Shown here: positions 25,056 through 33,267 of the stretch, one piece after another
Layout of the letters: every line of letters begins with the position of its first letter
How positions within the stretch are numbered: the first letter of the stretch is position 1
Source of the DNA: Flavobacterium sp. LHD-85
GTDB lineage: Bacteria; Bacteroidota; Bacteroidia; Flavobacteriales; Flavobacteriaceae
Assembly: GCF_030929595.1 (NCBI RefSeq)
Contig: NZ_JAVFVR010000001.1
Coordinates: 868,001-932,000, forward strand
DNA length: 64,000 nucleotides
Direction: 5' to 3'
Notes under the pieces: model-generated
Database searches by the model: none
What the model was told of the DNA's origin: nothing
Seen by the model: only the letters and a program-made list of their open reading frames with translations
Position numbers and translations under genes: made by a program

Positions 25056-25382
25056 ATGGCAGAAGAGAATTTTTTCGAAAGAGTTTATGTAATCGCCAGA
25101 CAAATTCCGTTTGGAAAAGTTACTTCGTATGGCGCTATTGCAAAAGCATTAGGCACAGCTCGTTCTGCAAGAATGGTCGGTTGGGCAATGAATGCTTGTC
25201 ACAATATGGATGATGTTCCCGCACATAGAGTGGTAAACCAAAAAGGACTTCTAACAGGAAAACATCATTTTGACGGAACTAATTTAATGCAGCAACTTCT
25301 GGAAAGCGAAGGTATTGTGGTAGAAAACAATCAAATTATAGATTTCGAAAAACATTTTTGGCAACCTGAAATTGAACTTTAA
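25056..25382 (+). CDS. alkyltransferase-like (ATL) DNA-binding protein
   Basis: A 108-residue protein with the DNA-binding half of O6-alkylguanine transferases: FFERVYVIARQIPFGKVTSYGAIAKALGTARSARMVGWAMNA. In the active-site motif PCHRV the Cys is replaced: here VPAHRVV with Ala56. It cannot accept alkyl groups and belongs to the ATL group, which flags O6-alkylguanine for nucleotide excision repair. It is short, lacking the N-terminal domain of Ogt. A repeat element follows it. Confidence 0.9.
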   Translation: MAEENFFERVYVIARQIPFGKVTSYGAIAKALGTARSARMVGWAMNACHNMDDVPAHRVVNQKGLLTGKHHFDGTNLMQQLLESEGIVVENNQIIDFEKHFWQPEIEL

Positions 25383-25390
25383 ATTTTTTC

Positions 25391-25544
25391 ACCATATAAG
25401 TGATATAAGTTCATTTAATCGTGACGCTTATTCTTATGTCTGAAAATCTGCAATGCGCAATCTTTGTCAAAGTTTAAAACTTTGACAAAGATTCTGAAGC
25501 TATTTTAAATCCAAACTAAAATGAACTTATATAACTTATATGGT
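25391..25544. repeat. MITE-like element, family B, copy 2
   Basis: The ends ACCATATAAGTGATATAAG and CTTATATAACTTATATGGT pair as inverted repeats, extending to about 26 bp with one mismatch. Inside is a separate perfect 17-bp hairpin (25459-25493, AATCTTTGTCAAAGTTT arm) able to terminate on both strands between the convergent genes. Confidence 0.8.
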
Positions 25545-25553
25545 TCAAAAAAA

Positions 25554-26879
25554 CTAAATCAGGCAAATTACAAAACTCGTTTGATCCTCGTCGGTTTGGT
25601 AACTTAAATAACCTCCGTGTGCTTCAATAATATTCTTAGAAAGTGTCAAACCAATTCCCGCGCCATCTTTTCTAGTGGTGAAAAACGGAAGAAAAACTTT
25701 ATCTCTAATTTCAGCATCTACCCCTTTTCCGTTGTCTGAAATCACAATGAAAAAACGATTGTTTTCGGTATAGCTTGAGATTATTAATTTCTTTTCTGTT
25801 TTTTCTTTTAAAGCATGAATACTATTGGTAATCAAATTGATAATTACTTGTTCCATCTGATTTTTATCAATCATAATAGAACGTGAACTGTGTATTTCAT
25901 TCACCAATTCTATTCTTTCTTCCTTCAAAATCGGGCTCATAATTCGGAGACAATCTTCAAACAGAGCATTAATTGGCGTCATTTGCTTATTTGGCGTTGG
26001 CAGCATTGCTAGTTTACGGTAATTCTCTACAAAAAACTGCAAATGATCACTCCTATTTATGATTGTCGAAATACTGCTTTTGATGTCTTCAAAATCATCT
26101 TCTTCCAATTCTTCCTGATCTACAATATGAAGCAAATTTTGCGAAAGTGCACGAATAGGCGTTAGCGAATTCATTAATTCATGAGAAATAATCTTCATTA
26201 AATTAATCCAAGCCTCTTTTTCTTTCTTCTCAATAACACGCTGAATACTGTCTAATAAAATGATAAAATACTCTTTATTGTACGTTTGTGTGCGCGAAGT
26301 CTGAAGCATAAAAGTCTGCAAATCCTGATCTTCAATTTTAATAGAAATGGCTGTTTTAAGCTCACTAAAACCAACATTTTCAACTTCAATGCAAAGTCCA
26401 GGAAGATAGTTTTTAAGATATTTCCAGTGACTTACTTTTGGCACTTTGAAGAGATTGGAAAAACAGTCGTTCATTATAAAAATAGACCAATCCTCATTTT
26501 CTTTTTCTAAGATCAAGGCCGCAGTATCAATACTGTTCAAAATCGAACGATAGATTAATTCTTTGGAAATCTGTTCCTGTTTCTGAACTTTTAAAGTGTC
26601 GTATAACAGATACAAACTGTTGAAATTATCTTTTTTATGTTCTTCTGGAAAATGAGCAGAAAAATCATCATGCAGAATCGAGTTTATCGTTTTGTCATAA
26701 AACAGCAATTGGTTTTTGACGAAAAAATACATTTCGAACAAAAAAATTAAAACGAAAACACCAACCAAAATACCATTGAATCGAAATCCTTTATAAAATA
26801 GCAACGCACTGCAAAGAAAGAGTGCCATTACAAACACAACTCTTAGAAACAACGCATTATAAAACTTCCAATTCTTCAT
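25554..26879 (-). CDS. sensor histidine kinase
   Basis: A 441-residue kinase, partner of the NtrC-type regulator upstream. Two N-terminal helices (about 10-30 and 34-53) with almost no periplasmic loop suggest it senses within the membrane or cytoplasm. A PAS-like region follows (about 105-205). The HisKA box is MKIISHELMNSLTPIRAL with H233. The ATPase has N box NLITNSIHALK, G1 ISDNGKGVD, F box VFLPFFTTRK and G2 GAGIGLTLSK. The final residues are short. It lies 144 bases after the regulator gene, separated by repeats. Confidence 0.9.
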   Translation of the reverse strand: MKNWKFYNALFLRVVFVMALFLCSALLFYKGFRFNGILVGVFVLIFLFEMYFFVKNQLLFYDKTINSILHDDFSAHFPEEHKKDNFNSLYLLYDTLKVQKQEQISKELIYRSILNSIDTAALILEKENEDWSIFIMNDCFSNLFKVPKVSHWKYLKNYLPGLCIEVENVGFSELKTAISIKIEDQDLQTFMLQTSRTQTYNKEYFIILLDSIQRVIEKKEKEAWINLMKIISHELMNSLTPIRALSQNLLHIVDQEELEEDDFEDIKSSISTIINRSDHLQFFVENYRKLAMLPTPNKQMTPINALFEDCLRIMSPILKEERIELVNEIHSSRSIMIDKNQMEQVIINLITNSIHALKEKTEKKLIISSYTENNRFFIVISDNGKGVDAEIRDKVFLPFFTTRKDGAGIGLTLSKNIIEAHGGYLSYQTDEDQTSFVICLI

Positions 26880-26894
26880 TTTTATTTGAATTGC

Positions 26895-27010
26895 CTCCAG
26901 CTTTAGCTGGAGAGATAAATTATTTATAGAAATAGGCTTTAGTCAAAATGTTTAGGTTTGGCTAAAGCCTCAATCTTATCTCAATATTAACATCCTGCTA
27001 AAGCTGGACG
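26895..27010. repeat. palindromic repeats (CTCCAGCTTTAGCTGGAG family)
   Basis: CTCCAGCTTTAGCTGGAG (26895-26912) is a palindrome; AGGCTTTAG (26934-26942) and CTAAAGCCT (26962-26970) are inverted; a degraded CTGCTAAAGCTGGA follows. It lies between regulator and kinase genes and may uncouple their expression. Confidence 0.7.
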
Positions 27011-27023
27011 CTACTCATTTTCT

Positions 27024-28376
27024 CTAATTCTTCAAATCGTATTTCTCTATTCTTCTATACAAAGCAGCACGAGACAAACCCAATTCTTCCGCAGTTTTAC
27101 TGATGTTTCCATTATGCTTGAAAAGTGCTTTTTCAATCGCACCTTTCTCCATTTCTGATAACGGATTTTCATCATTTTCTTGAATTTCTTCAAAATCCAA
27201 AATATCCAGATCCATTACAGAAATAGTATTGTTTTCAGCCAAAATCAAAGCACGTTCGATTTTGTTTTCCATTTCACGGACGTTTCCTTTCCACGGATAT
27301 TTTTCCAAATATGGCGCTGCATTATCCTCAAAACGCCAATTTTCCTGATTGTATTTTTCGGCAATCTGTTCCAGAATAAAGTTTGCCATTGGTACAATAT
27401 CGTCTTTTCTTTCGCGCAAAGACGGAAGATTGATTTCCATTGTATTAATTCGATAAAGTAAATCTTCTCTAAAAGTTTTATTCTTTACTTCTGTTTTAAT
27501 ATCGCTATTTGTTGCGGCAATAACACGAACATTCAACGTTCGCGGTTTGCTTTCTCCTAAACGCGTTACGGTTTTAGTTTGCAAAACATGAAGCAATTTG
27601 GCTTGAAGATGCAGTGGAATATTTCCGATTTCGTCCAAGAAAATTGTTCCGTTTGACGCATTTTCGAAACGTCCTGGAGTATCTATTTTAGCATCGGTAA
27701 AAGCACCTTTGGCGTAGCCAAAAAGTTCACTTTCAAACAGATTATCACTTAGAGAGCCCAAATCTACATGTACAAAAGGTTCATTTTTTCTTTCTGAATG
27801 CTGATGAATAAATTCTGCAAAAACATACTTTCCTGTTCCGTTTTCACCTAAAATCAAAACATTGGCGTCTGTTCTGGCCACTTTTTCAGCAATAGAATAA
27901 GCTTGTTTTATTTTGGCTGAAGTCCCGACAAAATATTTCTTTTCTACTTTTTCTGCTTTTTCTAAAGCTGTTTTTTTACTGCTTTTCCTGCTTTCGGTAA
28001 CAGCTTTATCAATAACTTCTATCAGTTTTTCATTATTCCAAGGCTTTAGAACATAATCAAAAGCTCCAATTTTAATGCCTTCTACAGCAGTTTCAATTTT
28101 ACCAAAAGCGGTCATTAAAATCACAATAGTCTGTGGCGAAAGCGTTTTAATTTCTTTCAGCCAATGAATTCCTTCACGCCCATCTTCAAAACCAATTCGG
28201 TAATTCATGTCCAACAAAACCACATTTATATCATTTTCGCTTAAAATTGAAAAGATTTTTTTTGGACTATTAGTTGTAAAAATCGTCTCGAAATGTTTTT
28301 TAAGAATCATTTTTGCAGAAAAAAGAATTTCTTCCTGATCGTCAACAACTAATATTTGGGCTAGTTTTTTTCTCAT
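27024..28376 (-). CDS. sigma-54-dependent response regulator (NtrC family)
   Basis: A 450-residue regulator. The receiver domain has the acidic pair VVDDQ (10-14), phospho-site D56 (VVLLDMNYR) and K111 (KPWNN). The AAA+ domain has Walker A GENGTGK (177-183), the sigma-54 contact loop GAFTDA (224-229, instead of GAFTGA), and Walker B TIFLDEIG. The C-terminal Fis-type HTH is NGNISKTAEELGLSRAALYRRI. The frame stays open 17 codons further, but ATG at 28376 (MRKKLAQILVVDDQ) fits the family and leaves the enhancer sites outside the gene. It most likely drives the divergent exporter operon. Confidence 0.92.
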   Translation of the reverse strand: MRKKLAQILVVDDQEEILFSAKMILKKHFETIFTTNSPKKIFSILSENDINVVLLDMNYRIGFEDGREGIHWLKEIKTLSPQTIVILMTAFGKIETAVEGIKIGAFDYVLKPWNNEKLIEVIDKAVTESRKSSKKTALEKAEKVEKKYFVGTSAKIKQAYSIAEKVARTDANVLILGENGTGKYVFAEFIHQHSERKNEPFVHVDLGSLSDNLFESELFGYAKGAFTDAKIDTPGRFENASNGTIFLDEIGNIPLHLQAKLLHVLQTKTVTRLGESKPRTLNVRVIAATNSDIKTEVKNKTFREDLLYRINTMEINLPSLRERKDDIVPMANFILEQIAEKYNQENWRFEDNAAPYLEKYPWKGNVREMENKIERALILAENNTISVMDLDILDFEEIQENDENPLSEMEKGAIEKALFKHNGNISKTAEELGLSRAALYRRIEKYDLKN

Positions 28377-28388
28377 GTGTTTTTTTTC

Positions 28389-28426
28389 TGTCCGCTTCCG
28401 AACGGTCAACTGTTCATTATCGGACA
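28389..28426. promoter_or_regulatory. paired enhancer (UAS) sites for the NtrC-type regulator
   Basis: TGTCCGCTTCCGAACG (28389-28404) and TGTTCATTATCGGACA (28411-28426) both fit the palindrome TGTYCR-N4-YGrAC. Their centres are 22 bp apart, two helical turns, so they lie on the same DNA face. They sit about 100-120 bp upstream of the predicted sigma-54 start, the usual enhancer range, and just before the regulator gene, so autoregulation is possible. Confidence 0.65.
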
Positions 28427-28490
28427 CTACTTTTTTGAAGTATTTTCTGAAGCCTCTTTAAAATCAACGCTTTACAAATAATAAATTTTA

Positions 28491-28505
28491 TGGCACAGTA
28501 TTTAC
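28491..28505 (+). promoter_or_regulatory. sigma-54 promoter of the exporter operon
   Basis: TGGCACAGTATTTAC matches the -24/-12 consensus TGGCAC-N5-TTGC except at one base of the -12 box. The predicted start is near 28516, about 20 bases before the ATG of the adaptor gene. Confidence 0.75.
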
Positions 28506-28535
28506 CTATTGATTATCAGTAAAATAAATTATAAA

Positions 28536-29780
28536 ATGGACACGGTAATTCCTCGTAAAAATAAAAAATTTAGATATCTCGCAATAGCAATTGCTGTTTT
28601 TTTAGTTTTGCTTACCATCTCGGTTTTTGCTTTTAATACCAAAAGGACTTTAAATGTAAAAGCAGACGAATTAGTAATCCAAAAAGCAGAAAAAGCTTTT
28701 TTTGAAGATTTCGTAGTTTTCCAGGCAAAAGTAGAACCTTTGAATGTAATGCTGGTAAACGTTACCGAAGGCGGTTCTGTAAAAGAGATTTTTGTAGAAA
28801 ATGGCGCAATGGTAACCAAAGGGCAATCTCTGGCTCGTTTGTACAATCCAAACACAGAATTGAATTACTTAACTCAGGAAACGGCTATTATTGAGCAAAT
28901 CAACAATTTAAACACGGGAAAATTAAACATCCGAAATCAAGAACTAAACTTAAACAAAGATTTAGTTTTGATCGAACATGATTATAACGATGCGAAGCGA
29001 TTATATGATATGAATGCGAAGTTGTATGAGAAAGATGTAATTTCTAAAAATGACTGGAATACTTTTAAGGAAAGTCTTCGTTTTCAAGAAGAACGTAAAA
29101 GAACAATTCAGCAAAGCATTCAAAAAGAAAAACAAAGCAACCAGGTTCAGATTTCTCAAATAAACCGTTCAATCCAGACTATGGAAAAAAGTTTGGACAT
29201 TCTTAGAAACAACAAAAAGAACTTTCTAATCACAGCTCCAGAAACAGGAAGATTAACTTCTTTTGAACCTGTTTTAGGAAAAACTTTCCAAGCAGGCGCA
29301 AGCATTGGAAAAATTGATTCTAAGAAAGGATACAAACTTACCGCCGAAGTTGACGAATTTTATCTGGAAAAACTTAGAGAAGGATTAAAAGGGCAGATAG
29401 AATTTAAAGGAAAAAATCTTGAAGTTATCGTTACCAAAGTAATTCCAGAGGTTAAGGGTGGACGATTTACCGTAGAACTTGCTTTTGTAAGTAAAGAAAA
29501 TATTGTCTTGCAAGACGGACTTAGCTTTGGTGTAAAACTAATTTTGTCTGAAAAGAATAGAACTTTAGTAATCCCGAGAGGAGCATTTAATCAAGAAGCT
29601 GCAGGAAAATGGATTTTTGTTGTAAACGGAAACAAAGCAGTAAGAAGAAACATCAAACTTGGCCGCGAAAATCCTTCGTATTATGAAGTTCTGGAAGGCT
29701 TAAAAGAAGGCGAATCTGTAGTTACTTCTTCTTATACCGATTATAAAGATATTGAAGAGCTTTCTCTAAATAAAGAATAG
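28536..29780 (+). CDS. HlyD-type membrane fusion protein of an ABC exporter
   Basis: A 414-residue adaptor. ATG at 28536 (MDTVIPRKNKKFRY) is preferred over a TTG 27 bases upstream, which lies at the predicted transcription start. One membrane helix (about 13-34), a lipoyl half (VEPLNVMLVNVTEGGSVKEIFVENGAMVTKGQ), a long coiled coil (about 105-235), the second lipoyl half (ITAPETGRLTSF) and barrel domains follow. It leads a cluster with an ATPase and a permease, so the pump is MacAB-like; no TolC gene is next to it. Confidence 0.88.
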   Translation: MDTVIPRKNKKFRYLAIAIAVFLVLLTISVFAFNTKRTLNVKADELVIQKAEKAFFEDFVVFQAKVEPLNVMLVNVTEGGSVKEIFVENGAMVTKGQSLARLYNPNTELNYLTQETAIIEQINNLNTGKLNIRNQELNLNKDLVLIEHDYNDAKRLYDMNAKLYEKDVISKNDWNTFKESLRFQEERKRTIQQSIQKEKQSNQVQISQINRSIQTMEKSLDILRNNKKNFLITAPETGRLTSFEPVLGKTFQAGASIGKIDSKKGYKLTAEVDEFYLEKLREGLKGQIEFKGKNLEVIVTKVIPEVKGGRFTVELAFVSKENIVLQDGLSFGVKLILSEKNRTLVIPRGAFNQEAAGKWIFVVNGNKAVRRNIKLGRENPSYYEVLEGLKEGESVVTSSYTDYKDIEELSLNKE

Positions 29781-29786
29781 TTTCTT

Positions 29787-29850
29787 TTGTTTCAAGTTTC
29801 AGGTTTCAAGTTGGTTACAAAGTAAACTTGAAACCTGAAACTTGAAACAA
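29787..29850. repeat. perfect 26-bp inverted repeat between adaptor and ATPase genes
   Basis: Arms at 29787-29812 and 29825-29850 are exact complements around a 12-base loop. Each arm is itself built of TTTCAAGTTTCAGGTTTCAAG-like repeats. In mRNA this is a long hairpin that lacks a T-run, so it may shield or attenuate rather than terminate. Confidence 0.85.
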
Positions 29851-29929
29851 CAAAAAACAAATAAAAAAATCATCATTTCAATCATCAATCAAAAAACGAA
29901 TTTAATAACATTTCAAAACCTTAAAAATT

Positions 29930-30637
29930 ATGATCGCAATTCAGAATTTAACCAAAGTTTTTAGAACAGAAGAAATAGAAACCGCAGCTTTGAGCGGTAT
30001 CAACGTAGAAATAAAAAAAGGAGATTTTTTAACCATTATGGGGCCTTCAGGTTGTGGAAAATCGACTTTGTTAAATATAATTGGACTTTTGGACAGCGCA
30101 GATGGCGGAAGCTATAAATTACTAGATCAGGAAATGATTGGTCTAAAAGAGAAAGGAAGAGCGCAGGTGAGAAAAGAAAATATTGGTTTTATTTTTCAGA
30201 ATTTCAACCTAATCGATGAGCTTTCTGTTTACGATAATATCGAATTGCCATTGCTTTACAACAATGTAAAGACTTCTGAAAGAAAGCAAAAAATTGAGGC
30301 TATTGCTGAGAAACTTAATATCTCTCATCGTTTGAAACATTTTCCGCAACAGCTTTCTGGCGGACAGCAACAGAGAGTTGCCGTTGCAAGAGCTTTAGTA
30401 AATGACCCTAAAATTATTTTGGCCGATGAACCTACAGGAAACTTAGACAGTAAAAACGGTAATGAGGTAATGGAACTTTTAACCGATTTACATGCTAAAG
30501 GTGCTACTATTTTGATGGTTACCCACTCTGATTATGATGCTTCTTTTTCGCAAAGAACCATTCATATGAAAGACGGAGTTATATTTTCTGAAAAGTTAAA
30601 TCAACGAAATGTTGATGTTTTTATGGACGCTAAATAA
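29930..30637 (+). CDS. ABC transporter ATPase (MacB/LolD type)
   Basis: A 235-residue ATPase. Walker A is GPSGCGKST, the Q-loop is in IFQNFNLI, the signature is LSGGQQQRVAVARAL, Walker B is IILADEPTGNLD, and the H-loop is VTHSDYD. NLIDELSVYDNIELPLLY is typical of the MacB/LolD group. It energises the FtsX-type permease 130 bases downstream. A 23-codon hydrophobic ORF starts 8 bases after its stop (see findings). Confidence 0.93.
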   Translation: MIAIQNLTKVFRTEEIETAALSGINVEIKKGDFLTIMGPSGCGKSTLLNIIGLLDSADGGSYKLLDQEMIGLKEKGRAQVRKENIGFIFQNFNLIDELSVYDNIELPLLYNNVKTSERKQKIEAIAEKLNISHRLKHFPQQLSGGQQQRVAVARALVNDPKIILADEPTGNLDSKNGNEVMELLTDLHAKGATILMVTHSDYDASFSQRTIHMKDGVIFSEKLNQRNVDVFMDAK

Positions 30638-30644
30638 CAAAGTG

Positions 30645-30716
30645 ATGATTAAAATTATTGTTACTGCACTCGTAGTTCTGGTAGAATTAGTTTGCAAAAT
30701 ATTTACTATGATTTAA
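30645..30716 (+). CDS. possible 23-residue membrane micropeptide
   Basis: ATG at 30645 gives MIKIIVTALVVLVELVCKIF and three more residues, then TAA. It is one hydrophobic helix with a Lys at each end. It lies between the ATPase and permease genes, with GTGATG at its start. Such a short frame could arise by chance, and there is no independent evidence of translation. Confidence 0.25.
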   Translation: MIKIIVTALVVLVELVCKIFTMI

Positions 30717-30770
30717 AACCGAAAGGTTTTCCAAAAACAACCATATCAACTATAAAAAATATACCTCAAA

Positions 30771-33200
30771 ATGATTTTTAACTGGTTTAAAATTTTTATA
30801 TATCATTTAAAGCAAAGCAAACTGTTTTCGTTTTTAAATGTTTTAGGATTAAGCATCGGGATTGCGGGCGTAATCTTTGCCATCTTGTATTGGAACAATG
30901 AGCATTCTTACGATCAATGGAATCCTGAAAAGGAAAACACTTATATGGTCCTTAATAGACTTAGTAATGGAGACACGTGGGGCTCCAATTCTATTCCGTT
31001 TGGCGAGACTTGTAAAGCTTCTATTCCCGAGATAGAAAATATCTGCTTCTTTCATACTTGGTACGATGAAGATATAATCAAATATCAGGATCAAAAACTG
31101 CTAACAAAAGACATTTTATCTAGTGATGAAAATTTCTTTGATTTCTTCCCATTTGAGATTATTAAAGGCGCTAAAAGCAATATTCTAAAAGAAAAAAATA
31201 GTGTTGCAATTTCTGAAGAACAGGCATTATTAGTCTTTAAAAACGAAGATCCTATTGGTAAATCTATTTCTTATGGCAATAAAAACTATACCATAAAATC
31301 GGTATATCGCATTACTAAACCATCATCTATAGAGCCTTCTTATGTTTTTAGTGGCGTGAAGAGAGAAGGTGATTTAGACCAATGGGGAAATTTTAATTAT
31401 GGCTTACTAATTAAAATCAAAAAAGATGCAACTGTAAGCACTGTTTTAAAGAAAATGCAAAATGTTTATTTTGTAAACAGAACCGTAAAAGATGCCAAAG
31501 AAAGTGGCATGACTGTGGCTCAATATGTAAAGGAAAATGGTGAAATAAAAGTCATTTTAGATCAATTGAAAACGTCTCGCCTTTACGGAACCAAAAGTTC
31601 TGCTGGGCAAAATTATCCTGAGGGTGTCGGAAATTTAAAATTGCTTTACATTATGGCGGGCTTATCTGTTTTGATTTTAGTTTTATCATTGGTTAACTAT
31701 ATCAATTTAGCAACAGCATCGGCTATAAAACGTGCAAAGGAAGTTGGAGTACGTAAAATTGTAGGCGCTTCAAAAAACCAGATTATTATTCAGTTTATTT
31801 TTGAAACTGCTATAATTGTAACATTAGCTATTTTATTTGCTTTGGCAATTGTAGAGCTTTCATTACCATATTACAACAATTTTTTAAACAAAACACTGAC
31901 TATGAATGGCAGTGAATTCTACCTGCAGCTCATTTTTATTTTTGGATTAGTTATCGTTCTTGCAGGTATTTTCCCTGCCATTTATATCTCAAATTTTGAG
32001 ACTCTAAAAGTTTTAAAAGGCAATTTCTCTCGCAGCAAAAGTGGTATCTGGATTCGTAATTCGATGCTTATTTTTCAATTCGGAATTGCTGCATTCTTTA
32101 TCATTGGAGCGCTAATTGTCAATTCTCAGGTAGAATACATGATGGAAAAAGATTTGGGCTTTAGTGGCGATCAGGTTATTTCTATTCCTTACAATACTGT
32201 TGACAGACTCAAAAGGACTGATGATTATTTAGTCTCAAAACAAGAAATTAAAAAAATACCGGGAGTTGTTGATGTTAATACATTTGCAGGAGCTTTTGGA
32301 GGCAATTCAGGTTCAAGTTCAGGATTTAAACACAATGGGATTTTTGTACAGCCAAAAAACATTGAAATGGATTTTGGTTTCTTAGACATGATGAAAATAA
32401 AAGTAGTTAAAGGACGTGACTTATCGCCTCAATATGCTTCAGACACTATAAGCAGCATGCTTATGAATGAAACATTGGTAAAAATGTTAAACCTTAAAGA
32501 TCCAATCAATACCGTTATTACCTCAGGATGGAGCATCGGAAGTGGTGATAATTTAAAGTTTAAAATTGTTGGAGTTGTGAAAGATTTCAATTTAACCGGA
32601 TTACAAAATAAAGTTCCTCCAATGGTTTTTATAAATCTTAAAACTTTAAAATGGAATAACTTTAGCAATGTTCTTGTAAAGGTTTCTCCAAATAATTTAA
32701 CAGAAACGTTAGATAAATTGAAATTATATTGGGAGAAAAATGTAAACCCAGACTATCCTTTTGATTACGAATTTGTTAACAAAGGATTCGCAAAGACTTA
32801 TGAGCAACAAGTGAAACAAAAAAACCTGTTTTTTATTCTAAATTTGGTTGTAATTATAATTGCGGTGTTTGGATTGTTCGCTTTGGCATCATTTTCGATG
32901 GAGAGAAGATTGAAAGAAATCGCCATTAGAAAAACATTAGGAGCCGAAACAGATATACTCCTAAAAGAATTGTCGAAACAATATATTGTTTTCTGTTTTA
33001 TAGGATTTGCAATCGGGATTGTTCCTGCTTACATATTATTACAGAAATGGCTTGAAGATTTCGCTTTTAGAATTGGAATATCATCTATTCCTTTTGTAAT
33101 TGCCTTGATTTCTCTTTTGATTTTAACTTTAATAATTGTTTTAACAAAAGCGTTCCAGGTAACCAAAATAGATGTTTTAAAATATTTAAAATACGAATAA
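30771..33200 (+). CDS. ABC transporter permease (FtsX/MacB-like, double-FtsX)
   Basis: An 809-residue inner-membrane protein. The start (FNWFKIFIYHLKQSKLFSFLNVLGLSIGIAGVIFAIL) is the MacB-PCD layout: a first helix at about 20-42, then a large periplasmic domain. Three helices in about 285-405 include the FtsX motif ATASAIKRAKEVGVRKIVGAS. A second periplasmic domain and a second FtsX set follow (ASFSMERRLKEIAIRKTLGAE, about 695-715). This is the long form common in Bacteroidota. Role: exporter of unknown substrate under sigma-54 control (inferred). Confidence 0.88.
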   Translation: MIFNWFKIFIYHLKQSKLFSFLNVLGLSIGIAGVIFAILYWNNEHSYDQWNPEKENTYMVLNRLSNGDTWGSNSIPFGETCKASIPEIENICFFHTWYDEDIIKYQDQKLLTKDILSSDENFFDFFPFEIIKGAKSNILKEKNSVAISEEQALLVFKNEDPIGKSISYGNKNYTIKSVYRITKPSSIEPSYVFSGVKREGDLDQWGNFNYGLLIKIKKDATVSTVLKKMQNVYFVNRTVKDAKESGMTVAQYVKENGEIKVILDQLKTSRLYGTKSSAGQNYPEGVGNLKLLYIMAGLSVLILVLSLVNYINLATASAIKRAKEVGVRKIVGASKNQIIIQFIFETAIIVTLAILFALAIVELSLPYYNNFLNKTLTMNGSEFYLQLIFIFGLVIVLAGIFPAIYISNFETLKVLKGNFSRSKSGIWIRNSMLIFQFGIAAFFIIGALIVNSQVEYMMEKDLGFSGDQVISIPYNTVDRLKRTDDYLVSKQEIKKIPGVVDVNTFAGAFGGNSGSSSGFKHNGIFVQPKNIEMDFGFLDMMKIKVVKGRDLSPQYASDTISSMLMNETLVKMLNLKDPINTVITSGWSIGSGDNLKFKIVGVVKDFNLTGLQNKVPPMVFINLKTLKWNNFSNVLVKVSPNNLTETLDKLKLYWEKNVNPDYPFDYEFVNKGFAKTYEQQVKQKNLFFILNLVVIIIAVFGLFALASFSMERRLKEIAIRKTLGAETDILLKELSKQYIVFCFIGFAIGIVPAYILLQKWLEDFAFRIGISSIPFVIALISLLILTLIIVLTKAFQVTKIDVLKYLKYE

Positions 33201-33224
33201 GCTTGTAGACCATTTTTTTTAAAG

Positions 33225-33266
33225 AAGCCCGACAGATTTCAGTAAAATCCGTCGGGCTTTTATTTT
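33225..33266. terminator. bidirectional terminator after the exporter operon
   Basis: AAGCCCGAC and GTCGGGCTT form the stem, extended by imperfect AGATTT/AAATC pairing, with T-rich and A-rich flanks. The exporter and L,D-transpeptidase genes converge on it. Confidence 0.85.
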
Positions 33267-33267
33267 T

